A stretch of 64,000 nt of DNA from Thioflexithrix psekupsensis (GCF_002149925.1 NZ_MSLT01000023.1:248001-312000), one strand, 5' to 3'. Shown: positions 29,803 to 39,385, numbered from the stretch's first letter. Numbers and translations: made by a program. Notes: generated by a model not told the origin, from the letters alone.

Positions 29803-30009
29803 ATGCACCTTAATATTGATGATCAACAACTTAAAGAATTGCTTAAACAAGCATTTTTTGAATTAATGCAAGAACGTCAAAACGACATCGTTGATTTAAT
29901 GTGGGAGGTTATGGAAGATAAAGCATTAGGGCAAGCAATTATTGAAGGACGGGAGGGGGATTTTGTTGATGAGGAGGAGATTTTTTCTGTTTTGCGTGAA
30001 CAGATATGA
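29803..30009 (+). CDS. RelB-like antitoxin
   Basis: 68 aa from the ATG at 29803 (the frame also has a TTG 12 bp up; GGAG sits close to the ATG). It is acidic and helical, LKELLKQAFFELMQERQNDIVDLMWEVMEDKALGQ, ending EEEIFSVLREQI. No DNA-binding motif is obvious. Its stop overlaps the start of the RelE-type toxin (ATGA), the standard antitoxin-toxin order, and this context is the main support. Confidence 0.75.
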   Translation: MHLNIDDQQLKELLKQAFFELMQERQNDIVDLMWEVMEDKALGQAIIEGREGDFVDEEEIFSVLREQI

Positions 30010-30272
30010 AGGTACATTTTGAGCGTCGATTTTTGCGAGATATTCACAAGATTAAAGACAGATTATTGCGAGTTCAAATTGAAGAAATAATTGATCAGGT
30101 TAAGCAAGCTGAATCATTAAACGATATTAATAACTTAAAAAAACTTCAAGGTTATGATACTTTTTATAGAATTCGCTGGCGGGATTATCGTATAGGAATC
30201 CAGCATATAAATGATGAAATTATTTTCGTCAGAGTGCTGCATCGTCGAGATGTATATTATTATTTCCCATGA
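30006..30272 (+). CDS. RelE/ParE-family toxin
   Basis: 88 aa, typical of the superfamily: starts VHFERRFLRDIHKIKDRLL and ends LKKLQGYDTFYRIRWRDYRIGIQHINDEIIFVRVLHRRDVYYYFP. The RIRWRDYRIG strand followed by VLHRRDVY is the core RelE/ParE pattern, with basic residues positioned for mRNA cleavage. Unlike the modules at 1.6-3 kb this toxin is intact. Confidence 0.88.
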   Translation: MKVHFERRFLRDIHKIKDRLLRVQIEEIIDQVKQAESLNDINNLKKLQGYDTFYRIRWRDYRIGIQHINDEIIFVRVLHRRDVYYYFP

Positions 30273-30346
30273 TTTTTTCTTGTTTTCAAGTGACACTTAG
30301 GAGCGAGAAAAAGGTGGATTTATTTTTATTAATGCGGGAGATCACA

Positions 30347-30844
30347 ATGACAAACCCTCTACCTATGTATCGCAAAATTTTTAACCAAGCCAAATATTAT
30401 TCAGAAGCCGCAGAACTTCTGTATAAAACAGGTTCTAACGAAGGAAATGCCAGTTATATACCAGGATATATCCTTTGTAGCTCTTTCTGTATTGAGTTGC
30501 TGCTTAAATGTCTTATTCTTATACGGAATGACGATATTTTTACCAAGGATGATGTTAAAGCAAAAGGCATTAAAATAGATGATCATGTTTACTCCGAGCT
30601 CTTTGACAAAATTGATCAAACTTTTCAAGATCGAATTGTTCAGACATACAATGATCTTTTCAACGAAACAATTACGAAAGATCAATATATCAATCTGTTG
30701 TCGTTAGGTAACAAACATTTTATTGAATGGCGTTACATATATGAACACAATGATGAAAAGAATGTGGATATTGAAATTCAAGTGAAGATCACCAATTCTC
30801 TCGGAAAATGTATTGAGGACATCTTGAAAGAGCATGGACTGTAA
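30347..30844 (+). CDS. HEPN-like domain protein
   Basis: 165 aa from the ATG at 30347 (GGGAG upstream). All-helical: YILCSSFCIELLLKCLILI in the first half resembles the 'ExxLK' helix of HEPN proteins, and FIEWRYIYEHNDE in the second half contains R-x4-H, the HEPN RNase motif. HEPN proteins are commonly toxins or abortive-infection effectors. It follows the RelBE pair by 74 bp in the same low-GC island. Family assignment rests on motifs and context only. Confidence 0.6.
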   Translation: MTNPLPMYRKIFNQAKYYSEAAELLYKTGSNEGNASYIPGYILCSSFCIELLLKCLILIRNDDIFTKDDVKAKGIKIDDHVYSELFDKIDQTFQDRIVQTYNDLFNETITKDQYINLLSLGNKHFIEWRYIYEHNDEKNVDIEIQVKITNSLGKCIEDILKEHGL

Positions 30845-30930
30845 TATTTTTCTTTCTCATTCCCAAGTGCCAAGCCTGTAAAATAACCTCCAAAAATGCC
30901 ATTTTTCGATAGAATTATTAGAATACAATA

Positions 30931-31053
30931 ATGAGTGAAGAATCTACCTTATCTCGTATTTACAAAACTCGTCAAGAGATTTCAAAAAAATACGAGCATG
31001 ATCCCTACAGATTAGTGGAACACTACATAGAATTTCAAAAACAGTTTGTCTGA
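30931..31053 (+). CDS. Small protein of unknown function (40 aa)
   Basis: Frame MSEESTLSRIYKTRQEISKKY continuing EHDPYRLVEHYIEFQK, 40 residues. Similar short proteins with 'R.EIS..Y.HD...L..YY' occur next to toxin-antitoxin genes in cyanobacteria and Beggiatoa-like bacteria as I recall, and may be antitoxins. No strong ribosome site. The end merges into a dispersed repeat. Confidence 0.5.
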   Translation: MSEESTLSRIYKTRQEISKKYEHDPYRLVEHYIEFQKQFV

Positions 31054-31142
31054 ATCAGAATTTTCAGAATTAAAAAACAAAAAACTAATAAAGTTAATTC
31101 CCAGCAAGTATCCATTTTGAAAATCCTGAAATTCTGAAACTC
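31049..31142. repeat. Dispersed imperfect palindromic repeat (GTCTGAATCAGAATT type)
   Basis: Starts GTCTGAATCAGAATTTTCAG and ends with AAAATCCTGAAATTCTGAAAC, roughly inverted. Related sequence occurs in the aroA hairpin (26195-26232) and a weaker one at 55021-55079. Confidence 0.55.
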
Positions 31143-31346
31143 ATTAAGTTTTTATATCTACTTAGATATTAGGTATAAGATACTGCTTAATTTTATTAAA
31201 CTAAACACTTTACCTGACAAAAAGGTCTCAAACATACTGGTGACTTCCGTATATTTTGTATCAGCTTTCTTTGCCCTATCTAAAATAAATTCTCCCGTAT
31301 AAATATTCACCGTTCCATACCACGTTTCTGAAAAAATTGGTATAGT
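31142..31346 (-). mobile_element. Internally deleted IS630 derivative (MITE-like)
   Basis: Left part 31142-31248 matches the 3' end of the IS630 copy at 56371-57474 (ATATTAGGTATAAGATACTG and beyond). The middle (31249-31325) matches its YTGEFILDRAKKADTKYT region, and the right end TCTGAAAAAATTGGTATA (31329-31346) matches its 5' terminus. About 0.9 kb of transposase sequence is missing in two blocks while both ends remain, so it could be mobilised in trans if an active transposase exists. Confidence 0.75.
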
Positions 31347-31608
31347 AAAAACAACCTCACTCCACCTCCTAGCAGGAGGGAGCTGGGGGCGGTAGAAATG
31401 CTGATATTCCAGATTATTTTCGTTTAGGTTTATGCTGAAAAACCTCATTTAGCGTAAGGTGTAAATTGAGAATGGCTAGAATCACTATTTTTAATTTGAC
31501 GCGCTTGGTCTAAGCAGTGTATTTTAACCGATTCTAATAAACCAAACGGCTCAATGAACCACTTAAAAATAAAGCCTATTTTGTACAATGGCTTCTTGGA
31601 GTATTAAC

Positions 31609-32703
31609 ATGGCGGATATTGAACAACAGCACATTGAAGCAGCACTAAAACAATACATTGACCCTTTTTTACAAGGGGATTTGGTGTCAAATCGGTGTGT
31701 GAAAAAAATCGACATCAACGGCGGACAAGTGAGCGTTGAGGTGGTTTTAGGCTTCCCGGCGGAGGGATACAAAGCCACTTTAGCCGATGCGCTGCACGCC
31801 TTGATAAAGGCAGTTGCGGGTGTCACCGAGGTGCAGTTGAACATCAGCAGCCGCATCGCCACACATGCCGTACAAAAAGGCGTTAAACCCTTGAAAGGCG
31901 TAAAAAACGTCATTGCTGTTGCTTCTGGTAAAGGGGGCGTGGGCAAATCAACCACAGCCGTCAATTTAGCATTAGCCTTGCAAGCCGAAGGTGCAACGGT
32001 CGCGCTACTCGACGCGGACATTTACGGCCCCAGCCAACCGCGTATGCTGGGTGTACCGGGGCATAAACCTGAATCATTAGATGGCATGTCTTTGGAGCCG
32101 GTGATGAGCTATGGTTTACAAAGCATGTCCATGGGTTACATGGTGGAAGAAGATACGCCGATGATTTGGCGTGGCCCGATGGTGACGCAGGCTTTAGAAC
32201 AACTGCTGCGTGACACAAATTGGCGCGAAGTGGATTACATGATCATTGATTTGCCGCCCGGCACAGGTGATACGCAACTGACTTTAGCGCAAAAGATTCC
32301 GGTCAGTGGTGCGGTGATTGTCACTACGCCACAAGACATTGCCTTATTAGATGCGCGTAAAGGGTTGAAAATGTTTGAAAAAGTCAATGTTCCCGTGCTG
32401 GGAGTCATTGAGAACATGAGCATTCACATTTGCAGCCAATGCGGTCATGAAGAGCCGATTTTTGGTCAAGGCGGCGGCGCGAGAATGGCTGAAGAGTATA
32501 AAGTAACGCTGTTGGGCGCATTACCTTTGGACATGGCTATCCGCGAACACGGTGATGCCGGCCATCCCACAGTGATTGCCGCGCCAGAGAGTCGAATTAC
32601 GGAAATTTACCGCGACATCGCTCGCCGAGTCGCTGCCCAGTTATCGACGCAATCCAAAGATTACAGCTATCGTTTCCCGACCATTATGGTAGAGAATACT
32701 TAA
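31609..32703 (+). CDS. apbC: Mrp/ApbC family Fe-S cluster carrier ATPase
   Basis: 364 aa from ATG 31609 (GGAG 8 bp upstream; another ATG lies at 31588). The N-terminal 90 residues are a DUF59/MIP18-like domain. The P-loop is VIAVASGKGGVGKSTTAVNLALAL, a deviant Walker A; DADIYGPSQPRMLGV and DYMIIDLPPGTGDTQL are family signatures, and the cluster-binding cysteines are in HICSQCGHEE. It carries 4Fe-4S clusters to apo-proteins. Confidence 0.95.
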   Translation: MADIEQQHIEAALKQYIDPFLQGDLVSNRCVKKIDINGGQVSVEVVLGFPAEGYKATLADALHALIKAVAGVTEVQLNISSRIATHAVQKGVKPLKGVKNVIAVASGKGGVGKSTTAVNLALALQAEGATVALLDADIYGPSQPRMLGVPGHKPESLDGMSLEPVMSYGLQSMSMGYMVEEDTPMIWRGPMVTQALEQLLRDTNWREVDYMIIDLPPGTGDTQLTLAQKIPVSGAVIVTTPQDIALLDARKGLKMFEKVNVPVLGVIENMSIHICSQCGHEEPIFGQGGGARMAEEYKVTLLGALPLDMAIREHGDAGHPTVIAAPESRITEIYRDIARRVAAQLSTQSKDYSYRFPTIMVENT

Positions 32704-32720
32704 TAGGTTTTGGCGTGAAT

Positions 32721-32750
32721 CCGTGGGCGAATACATTAGTTCGCCCACGG
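32721..32750 (+). terminator. 11-bp GC-rich perfect hairpin after apbC
   Basis: CCGTGGGCGAA pairs with TTCGCCCACGG around an 8-base loop, 18 bp past the apbC stop. No T-tract follows on the plus strand, so it may protect the 3' end or act with Rho. The opposite gene ends 80 bp further on. Confidence 0.6.
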
Positions 32751-32828
32751 GACTGTCTTGGGTAAATGAGGGATTTCATGTGACATACACCCGTTTAGTG
32801 GGCGATGCCTCCTACTTTAATCTGTCTC

Positions 32829-33272
32829 TTATCCCACAAATTCTGACAACAATTGATATTGTGCTTCGTTTTCGCCGCTTTCTGAGCTTTCGTCACGCGC
32901 AATATTTGTACAAGTACGCGCCATACGACAATACATCGCCACATCCCACGCCAGGTTTTCTTTTGCTCCCGGCGCGACGCAAGTGGCCGCCGCTTTAGCA
33001 ACAAAATGCCCCGCTTGATCACGCCAGTCTCCATCCGCACCACAGCGGGTATAACTCTCTACACTGGCCGCTTTAGCCATTTTGTGCGCCATTTGTAGCT
33101 CATCTTCCGCGGTTGCGGGATTCTCTGCCAGTTTAACAGCCCGTTTGATACGGTCATCCTCGTATAAGGATAAGACGTTTTCAACAAACAAAGCTGCCAC
33201 TGCACGTTGCTGAGAAACGCTTAACTTATTCAATTCAATACGAAATTCATTGTCATTGCTGATTGTAATCAT
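32829..33272 (-). CDS. Hypothetical protein
   Basis: 147 aa, mostly helical: LSVSQQRAVAALFVENVLSLYEDDRIKRAVKLAENP and, in the second half, SYTRCGADGDWRDQAGHFVAKAAATCVAPGA, CRMARTCTNIARDE. Four conserved-looking cysteines. No signal peptide or membrane helix. I do not recognise the family. It is preceded by a good site (AGGGAGA) and stands alone, convergent with apbC. Confidence 0.6.
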   Translation of the reverse strand: MITISNDNEFRIELNKLSVSQQRAVAALFVENVLSLYEDDRIKRAVKLAENPATAEDELQMAHKMAKAASVESYTRCGADGDWRDQAGHFVAKAAATCVAPGAKENLAWDVAMYCRMARTCTNIARDESSESGENEAQYQLLSEFVG

Positions 33273-33496
33273 TAATAAATCTCCCTTAATAATGTTTTAC
33301 CAAATGACTCGGTTAAAGCATACCTCGGCATTGTCTTGTGTAGTGTATTTTTCATACCTTCTTTTAGTTCATTTTTTCGTCCCGGACTCGCTTATATTAT
33401 AATGCTTCTCCCGACATTATCGCTAAAAATACGAGTTTAATGGCAAGAAAAGCAAGATAACAGAAACAATCTAAACTTTCTTTATCCCTGCTATTG

Positions 33497-34276
33497 TCAG
33501 TTTTCTTTCTCCAATTCCCCGTACAATTCCAAAAACCGCTGGGTAATTTTATGCGAGCGGTCGTGATAAATTAAGGGAGTAGAGGCTTGATGAGATTCGC
33601 GTACTTTGACCGAATGTTCTAAACGGGTTTTAAAGACAGGTAAACCTTCATCAATTAATTCTTGTACCAATTGCTTAGGTAAGCGGGCATTGCTTTGAAA
33701 TTGATTCACCACAATCCCTTCGATTTTTAATTTATCATTATGATCGCGTTGAATCTCAGCCACACTGTCATATAACGCATATAATGCCTGACGCGAAAAA
33801 TCATCACAATCAAACGGAATTAAACAACTATCCGCCGCCACCAATGCCGATAAGGTAAAGAAATTTAATGCCGGTGGAGTGTCTAAATAAATGGCATCAA
33901 ATTGGGAATCTAATTGATTTAAGGCTTCGCGTAATTTAAACAATTTATAACGAGATTCTAACTTACTGTGCAAACTATCCAGCGAAGTGGCTGAAGGTAA
34001 AAGATGAAGGCGCGCAAAAGGAGTGTCATGAATAAATGCCGTAATAGGCTTATTATGATAAAAAGAAAAATTTAAAGTTTGCTCAAAAAAATCCGCCAAA
34101 TGCGGCCGAATAGTTGCCGCCGTTTCCACTCCTAATAAATATTGACTTGAATTGCATTGTGGGTCTAAATCAATTAACAGGGTACGCCGACCTTTCATGG
34201 CACTGATCGCCGCCAAATTACACGCGATGGTGGATTTGCCCACACCCCCTTTTTTATTAAAAATCACTCGACGCAT
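33497..34276 (-). CDS. ParA-like (SIMIBI) ATPase
   Basis: 259 aa. Deviant Walker A at the very start (RRVIFNKKGGVGKSTIACNLA), LLIDLDPQCNSSQYLLG as Walker A', and DAIYLDTPPALNFFTLSAL as Walker B. Such ATPases position plasmids, chromosomes, chemoreceptors or other cargo on the nucleoid. No parB lies beside it, so it is an orphan; its cargo is unknown. It follows moaE by 31 bp on the same strand. Confidence 0.85.
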   Translation of the reverse strand: MRRVIFNKKGGVGKSTIACNLAAISAMKGRRTLLIDLDPQCNSSQYLLGVETAATIRPHLADFFEQTLNFSFYHNKPITAFIHDTPFARLHLLPSATSLDSLHSKLESRYKLFKLREALNQLDSQFDAIYLDTPPALNFFTLSALVAADSCLIPFDCDDFSRQALYALYDSVAEIQRDHNDKLKIEGIVVNQFQSNARLPKQLVQELIDEGLPVFKTRLEHSVKVRESHQASTPLIYHDRSHKITQRFLELYGELEKEN

Positions 34277-34307
34277 ATTTAATTTCCTTATGGTTAATTG
34301 TTGTTAT

Positions 34308-34760
34308 TTATTCGCTTTGAGCATGATAGGGACGATTGAATTGAACCCAGCGAATTTCACCATTCTTTAACTCTTCTTTTTTCCAAAATGGCGCGTTATA
34401 TTTAAGCTCTTCAATTAAATATTGACACGCATCCAAAGCCGCGTCTCGATGCGCCGACCATGCCGCCGTTAACACAATGGTTTCACTCGGCCGAATTAAG
34501 CCCACCCGATGCACAATTAATACGTCTCCTAATGTCCAACGTGTTTTGGTTTGTTCAGCCAGATGCTGCAAATAATGTTGGGTCATGGCGGGATAATGTT
34601 CCAACCAGAGCGTTTTAACGGCATCCCCTTCGTTGTGGTCGCGCATGGTGCCGACGAAAACAGCCGACGCGCCCAAATGTTCCCGTCCTGTCATTTGACG
34701 TTCTTGTGCGGCCAGAATTTCCCACGCGTTAAAAGGAGACTCGGTAATTTGTACGTGCAT
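34308..34760 (-). CDS. moaE: Molybdopterin synthase catalytic subunit
   Basis: 150 aa. Family motifs AVFVGTMRDHNEG, LEHYPAMTQ, HRVGLIRPSE, and the catalytic Lys region NAPFWKKEE. With MoaD it puts sulfur into precursor Z to give molybdopterin. Starts 1 bp after the moaD stop. Confidence 0.95.
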   Translation of the reverse strand: MHVQITESPFNAWEILAAQERQMTGREHLGASAVFVGTMRDHNEGDAVKTLWLEHYPAMTQHYLQHLAEQTKTRWTLGDVLIVHRVGLIRPSETIVLTAAWSAHRDAALDACQYLIEELKYNAPFWKKEELKNGEIRWVQFNRPYHAQSE

Positions 34761-34761
34761 C

Positions 34762-34995
34762 TTAACCCCCCGTCACCGGCGGAAAAAAAGCCACTTCATC
34801 CCCATCTTTTACCACCGTTTCGGCAGTGACATAGCTTAAATTAACGGCCATTAAAATATTTATCGGTAAGGGTAAATCGCCACAAATTTGCCGCCATAAC
34901 GCGGAAACCGTAGTCGGCACAGTCAGTTCTAACTTTACTTCACTTTGTTGCAACTGCTCGCGCAAACTGGCAAAAAATTTTACCGTCACAGCCAT
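34762..34995 (-). CDS. moaD: Molybdopterin synthase sulfur carrier subunit
   Basis: 77 aa, ubiquitin-like: begins VTVKFFASLREQLQQ and ends in the required C-terminal Gly-Gly (FFPPVTGG), which is thiocarboxylated. GGAGAA precedes the start. First gene of moaD-moaE. Confidence 0.95.
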   Translation of the reverse strand: MAVTVKFFASLREQLQQSEVKLELTVPTTVSALWRQICGDLPLPINILMAVNLSYVTAETVVKDGDEVAFFPPVTGG

Positions 34996-35088
34996 GATAT
35001 TCTCCTTATTTTACTGATTGAGTGATGAATTGTATCGCGCCAATTTTCAATCTTCAAACATTTTATTCACCCAAAAACAAAAAGGGAT

Positions 35089-35118
35089 AACCCGCTATTG
35101 ATTCGGATTATCCCTTTA
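35089..35118 (-). terminator. Intrinsic terminator of the DUF945-like gene
   Basis: AAAGGGATAA pairs with TTATCCCTTT; on the minus strand the stem is followed by TTTTTGTTTTTGGG. Confidence 0.8.
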
Positions 35119-35147
35119 TTTAGCAAAACAATCGTTTTTGCTTGCAC

Positions 35148-36734
35148 TTAAAAAGGCAGCGGCATTTCAACGCCATTTAACAAAAATTTACCCTGACTTA
35201 AAACTAACTTTGTTGTATAACGTCCATCAGATTCAGCCAGATATTTAGCCACAACAAATTGCGCAATTTGTCCATCCACCATTTGCGCAATTTCATCTTC
35301 AGACGGTTCAGCATCTTCCGGTAAATCTGAAATCACACTCAGTGTCAGTATTTTCTTTAACAAAGCGGCATCTAAAGCAGCATCAACTTCCACGGTAATA
35401 GCCTGCATTAAGGCATTCGTATCATCTAAATTTAACGGCTGCTTACCATCAACACTGGCTTTGGCATTTACGTCTAACTGCCCTTGTTGCGTTTTCAATT
35501 GTAAGGATTTCACCATTAATTCCGGAGAATCCGCCCATAAGCCCGGTAATTCTTGCATAAATGTGCCGATCATCACCATGCCCATTAAATCTTCGGATAA
35601 ATGGCCATTTTGGCGTTGTTGCTGCACTTCACGCACTTGTTTTTGAATGCGTGCCATTGCGGCGGCATTAACCTGATTCAACGACCACTGATCACGATAA
35701 CTCATTTCCAGCGTTTCTTCGTCGATGCCTTCGAGTAATAACTTGCTGATTTGGTTAGATAATTGATAGCTCACGGTGCTTCCATCCACCTGACCATCAG
35801 CCATCAATTCAAACCCTTCTAACAACAAACGAAATGCCTCTTCCCCTGTATCTTGCAGATCAATTTTGGCCACTTTCATCGTGCCTTTACTCAGATCAAC
35901 CTGCAAACCATCGGCATTTTCCTTTAAGGGAATACTGTCCGTCTTTGAGTCTAACTTTAACTCATTCAAAAGAAAATTTACCGTATCCACTTTTGCGGTT
36001 AAATCAGGTAAATGGAGATTCAACTGCACAGGAAACATATCCACGTCAAATTGGCCACTTAACGTCGATTTTGCCCAATCCAATGTAAAAGTAGATTGCT
36101 CACCTTTTTCAAGAATCTTTAACTCCCCGAAGGTCATCTCAATACGGGGTTGTTCAAAAGTTTCATTATAATTCATTTTCCCCGTTAAGCCGTCCCATTT
36201 TAGCGAAATATCGCCTGAGGATTCATCGGCGGGTAATTCTCGCGCCCAAGGGTCAACATTCAACACACTGCTGCCTGCGCCTTCCTTATCAATGTCGGTT
36301 TTCACCACCAACACGGGCAACCCCCCCAAACCTTCTTCTATTTCGGCATCGACCACGGCTCTAATTTCCGTCAAGATCGTCAAGGGCTTACCATGTGCTT
36401 CCACTTGGGCTTGAATATCTTGTTTAAGGCGGGTTAATAACACCAATGGATCGGCTTCGACTTCAACGGCATCTAAAGGCTGGTCTTTCACCGTATGTTT
36501 TACAGAAAAGGCTTTCAGATCATCGGGTTCGCTGGCTTCCTCGGTCATGAGGGATTCATCTGATGACTCTTCAGATGTCCCTTCAGAGGACTCTTCAACG
36601 GAGGGTTCTTCGACTTGAGTGACTTCTTCCTCTTCTGTTACTGGGGCGGTTTGTGCGTAGATCGGCATAGGTAACAGCAATTGGGCTGTTAAAAATCCCG
36701 CTAAGGTGGTATATAAAACAGGTTTCATTGTCAT
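35148..36734 (-). CDS. DUF945/YdgA-like exported protein
   Basis: 528 aa from ATG 36734 (GGA 5 bp up; ATG 36728 is an alternative). A signal peptide (VLYTTLAGFLTAQLLLPMPIYAQT) is followed by an acidic Glu/Ser-rich region (about residues 30-75). The rest has repeated beta-rich segments such as MNYNETFEQPRIEMTFGELKIL and GTMKVAKIDLQDTGEEAFRLLLEGFEL, as in DUF945 family proteins (YdgA). Periplasmic, function unknown. Single-gene unit with its own terminator. Confidence 0.75.
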   Translation of the reverse strand: MTMKPVLYTTLAGFLTAQLLLPMPIYAQTAPVTEEEEVTQVEEPSVEESSEGTSEESSDESLMTEEASEPDDLKAFSVKHTVKDQPLDAVEVEADPLVLLTRLKQDIQAQVEAHGKPLTILTEIRAVVDAEIEEGLGGLPVLVVKTDIDKEGAGSSVLNVDPWARELPADESSGDISLKWDGLTGKMNYNETFEQPRIEMTFGELKILEKGEQSTFTLDWAKSTLSGQFDVDMFPVQLNLHLPDLTAKVDTVNFLLNELKLDSKTDSIPLKENADGLQVDLSKGTMKVAKIDLQDTGEEAFRLLLEGFELMADGQVDGSTVSYQLSNQISKLLLEGIDEETLEMSYRDQWSLNQVNAAAMARIQKQVREVQQQRQNGHLSEDLMGMVMIGTFMQELPGLWADSPELMVKSLQLKTQQGQLDVNAKASVDGKQPLNLDDTNALMQAITVEVDAALDAALLKKILTLSVISDLPEDAEPSEDEIAQMVDGQIAQFVVAKYLAESDGRYTTKLVLSQGKFLLNGVEMPLPF

Positions 36735-37048
36735 AGAATTCCGTAAAGTTAGGGTGAAAAAAGTATGACGTAAAGTACAGCTCCGTGCCAACACAATACC
36801 GTGTTTTGCCGCTTTTTTAAACCATGTTATACTAAAATAATTCTCTTATTTAGTACACGTTTTCATTGCGTTTAAATAATTGGCTTTTTTAACGATTTCC
36901 TGTTAAAAACCTTATCATAGTGGAGACATAAACGATTAACACAAGGGACAGTGGGATTAAGCCACTTATTATTTCCTTTATTCTTAACCTGAAGTGGCGT
37001 TGTCTCTAATGCGCTTATTAATGACTTGTTTTGTGGGGGGAGATGGTT

Positions 37049-39385
37049 ATGTTGTTTTATCGAGTGGGTTTGTGGGTTTTATTACAAGGTGTGCTGGTGC
37101 ATGACATTTGGGCAAGTACATTTTCTCCGCGTGCTAATGTATTCGTAGCAGAAAGCCAACGTTTATACTTGCCAGCCATTGCCGCTTATCCCAGCGCAAA
37201 TGCCATCACTTATCAAGCGGAATTACAGTGGTCAGAGGCACAATGGCGAGTAACACATTTGGCAGAAAACACAGCGACATTGAGCGCGTCAAGTTTGTAT
37301 GATGTCAGCACCGGCCAATTGCTCATCCCCACCGTAGCCACGACACAAGGACAATTTGCAGTACGTTTAGGGGTTAATGCCACGCATGATGCGTTGAACC
37401 TGTTAGACATCAAACCTCATCCTCGCCCGCAACAGGTTCTCGCCCAAGGTTTAAATGTGCAAGGGGTGCAATTGTGGCTGCCGGCGCGTTCCCAACAAGC
37501 CCGCGTCCTAGTGAGTACAACAACAGGCGTTTATCCATTTGATTTAGATGGAAATCGTTTAGGCGATGTGCTGTATGCGCATCACAGTGGTGCAATGGAC
37601 ATTCGCTATCGCATATCTTTTGCGGGACAATGGGTGTCATTGCTGGCAATTGCCGACGAAGCGCAACAGCAAGTGGCTTTATTGCGTCTCGATCCAAATA
37701 CGCAAGAATCGCCATTATGGGCAAATTTACCGTTAAACAAAAAACCTGAAGCCATTTGTTTATACCGCAGCCGTAAAACAAATGAACATTATTTGTTTAC
37801 TATCACGTCGCAGGATATGACCCAATGGCAATTAAATTTTCGCGGAGAATCATTAGATATTACACCATTAATCACCCGTCCTTTGACCCTTGCGGCGACA
37901 GCGTGCGTGGCTGACGACGATTACGGACAGGTGTATGTGGGCAGCGATCAAGGTATTTCTGCTTATCCCGCTGAACCCGAAGCCTTCGCCTCACAAATGG
38001 CTACTGTAGTCACTTCGCACGCCAGTGTGGATTTAAGTTTTTATTATACAAATTACGGCGCAGGCTACCTATTAAGTCTGACTACCGACGGAGAAGTGAT
38101 TGCGGTGCGACGTGATGATGGAGTGGTTTTAAACGGCTTTGGCGTAATGGAAGATGAAACGCCTGATTTTACTAGAAAAAATCAATGGGCGGGATTGGCC
38201 GTAATGCCGCGTGGCGTGGCGGCTGCGCGCAATGAATTTGCGCAAGGGGTCATCGCTTTGTGGGATCGCCAAGCCGATGCCATACAATTACTGTCTTGGG
38301 GTGACGTGGCCGAGGCCATGTATTGGTTAGTTGAACCCACCACAGACCCAAATTCGTGGAACATGTCGAACTCACAGGCCGTATTGGTGCGCCCAACCTT
38401 GCAAACACAGCCGGTTAATACCTCTGGGGATGCTGCGGATGATCCCGCGATCTGGTTACATCCCACCCATGCGGAATTAAGCACCCTATTGGGAACGCAA
38501 AAACAAGGCGGCTTATTTGTTTACGATTCGTCAGGAAATGTAATTCAGTTTTTAGCGGATGGTCGTTTGAACAATATTGACTTACGCTATGGTTTTCTTT
38601 TGGGGGAACAACGTGTTGACATTGTGGCCGCGACCAATCGCACGGATAACAGCATTAGTTTATACCGCATTGATCCAAATAACCGACAATTAGAATCCAC
38701 AGCAGCCGAGCGCGTTTCAGTGATGCTCAATGAAGAAGTCTATGGCGTTTGTATGTATCATGATAAAACCGCAGATAAATATTACGTTTTTGTCAACGAA
38801 TTTGGTGGCTTAGTGCAGCAATGGCTATTGTCAGACAATGGACACGGCGCGATTGATACGACATTGGTACGCACTTTTGACGTGGGATCACAGACAGAAG
38901 GGTGTGTGGTCGATGACTATTTAGGTTATTTGTATATTGGCGAAGAAGATGTGGCGATTTGGCGTTATTCGGCACAACCCGACGCAGGCACAGAACGAAT
39001 CGCTATTGATCAAGCCGACGGCGGATTTTTCAGTGCCGATGTGGAAGGTTTAGCCTTATATTATCTCAATGAAACAGAAGGTTATCTGATTGCCTCCAGT
39101 CAAGGCAATAACACTTATACCGTCTATGAACGCGGTGGCGAGCATCGCTATTTAGGCGCGTTTCGCATTGTCAACGAAGAACGTTTGGGGATTGACGGCG
39201 TTACCGGCACAGACGGCATTGATGTCACCAACAGACCCCTCGGTGATGCGTTTCCTCTGGGCGCATTTATCGCGCAAGACGATGTCAATACTTTGCCCAG
39301 AGCTTTTCAAAATTTTAAAGTGGTGCCGTGGGAACACATTGCGACACGCTTAAATTTGCAAATGAATCCTGCATTTAAACCTTAA
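37049..39385 (+). CDS. Beta-propeller phytase, two-domain
   Basis: 778 aa from ATG 37049 (GGGGGGAG 7 bp upstream). Signal peptide (LLQGVLVHDIWAS). The C-terminal half carries a full phytase propeller: SGDAADDPAIWLHP, LLGTQKQGGLFVYDSSG, NNIDLRYGF, EGCVVDDYLGYLYIGEEDVAIWRY and VEGLALYYL, whose acidic residues bind the calcium ions. The N-terminal half repeats the same architecture in weaker form (VYPFDLDG, CVADDDYGQVYVGSDQGISAY) and lacks most Ca ligands. Dual-domain beta-propeller phytases are known; the incomplete domain aids substrate use. Secreted or periplasmic phosphate release from phytate. Confidence 0.88.
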   Translation: MLFYRVGLWVLLQGVLVHDIWASTFSPRANVFVAESQRLYLPAIAAYPSANAITYQAELQWSEAQWRVTHLAENTATLSASSLYDVSTGQLLIPTVATTQGQFAVRLGVNATHDALNLLDIKPHPRPQQVLAQGLNVQGVQLWLPARSQQARVLVSTTTGVYPFDLDGNRLGDVLYAHHSGAMDIRYRISFAGQWVSLLAIADEAQQQVALLRLDPNTQESPLWANLPLNKKPEAICLYRSRKTNEHYLFTITSQDMTQWQLNFRGESLDITPLITRPLTLAATACVADDDYGQVYVGSDQGISAYPAEPEAFASQMATVVTSHASVDLSFYYTNYGAGYLLSLTTDGEVIAVRRDDGVVLNGFGVMEDETPDFTRKNQWAGLAVMPRGVAAARNEFAQGVIALWDRQADAIQLLSWGDVAEAMYWLVEPTTDPNSWNMSNSQAVLVRPTLQTQPVNTSGDAADDPAIWLHPTHAELSTLLGTQKQGGLFVYDSSGNVIQFLADGRLNNIDLRYGFLLGEQRVDIVAATNRTDNSISLYRIDPNNRQLESTAAERVSVMLNEEVYGVCMYHDKTADKYYVFVNEFGGLVQQWLLSDNGHGAIDTTLVRTFDVGSQTEGCVVDDYLGYLYIGEEDVAIWRYSAQPDAGTERIAIDQADGGFFSADVEGLALYYLNETEGYLIASSQGNNTYTVYERGGEHRYLGAFRIVNEERLGIDGVTGTDGIDVTNRPLGDAFPLGAFIAQDDVNTLPRAFQNFKVVPWEHIATRLNLQMNPAFKP

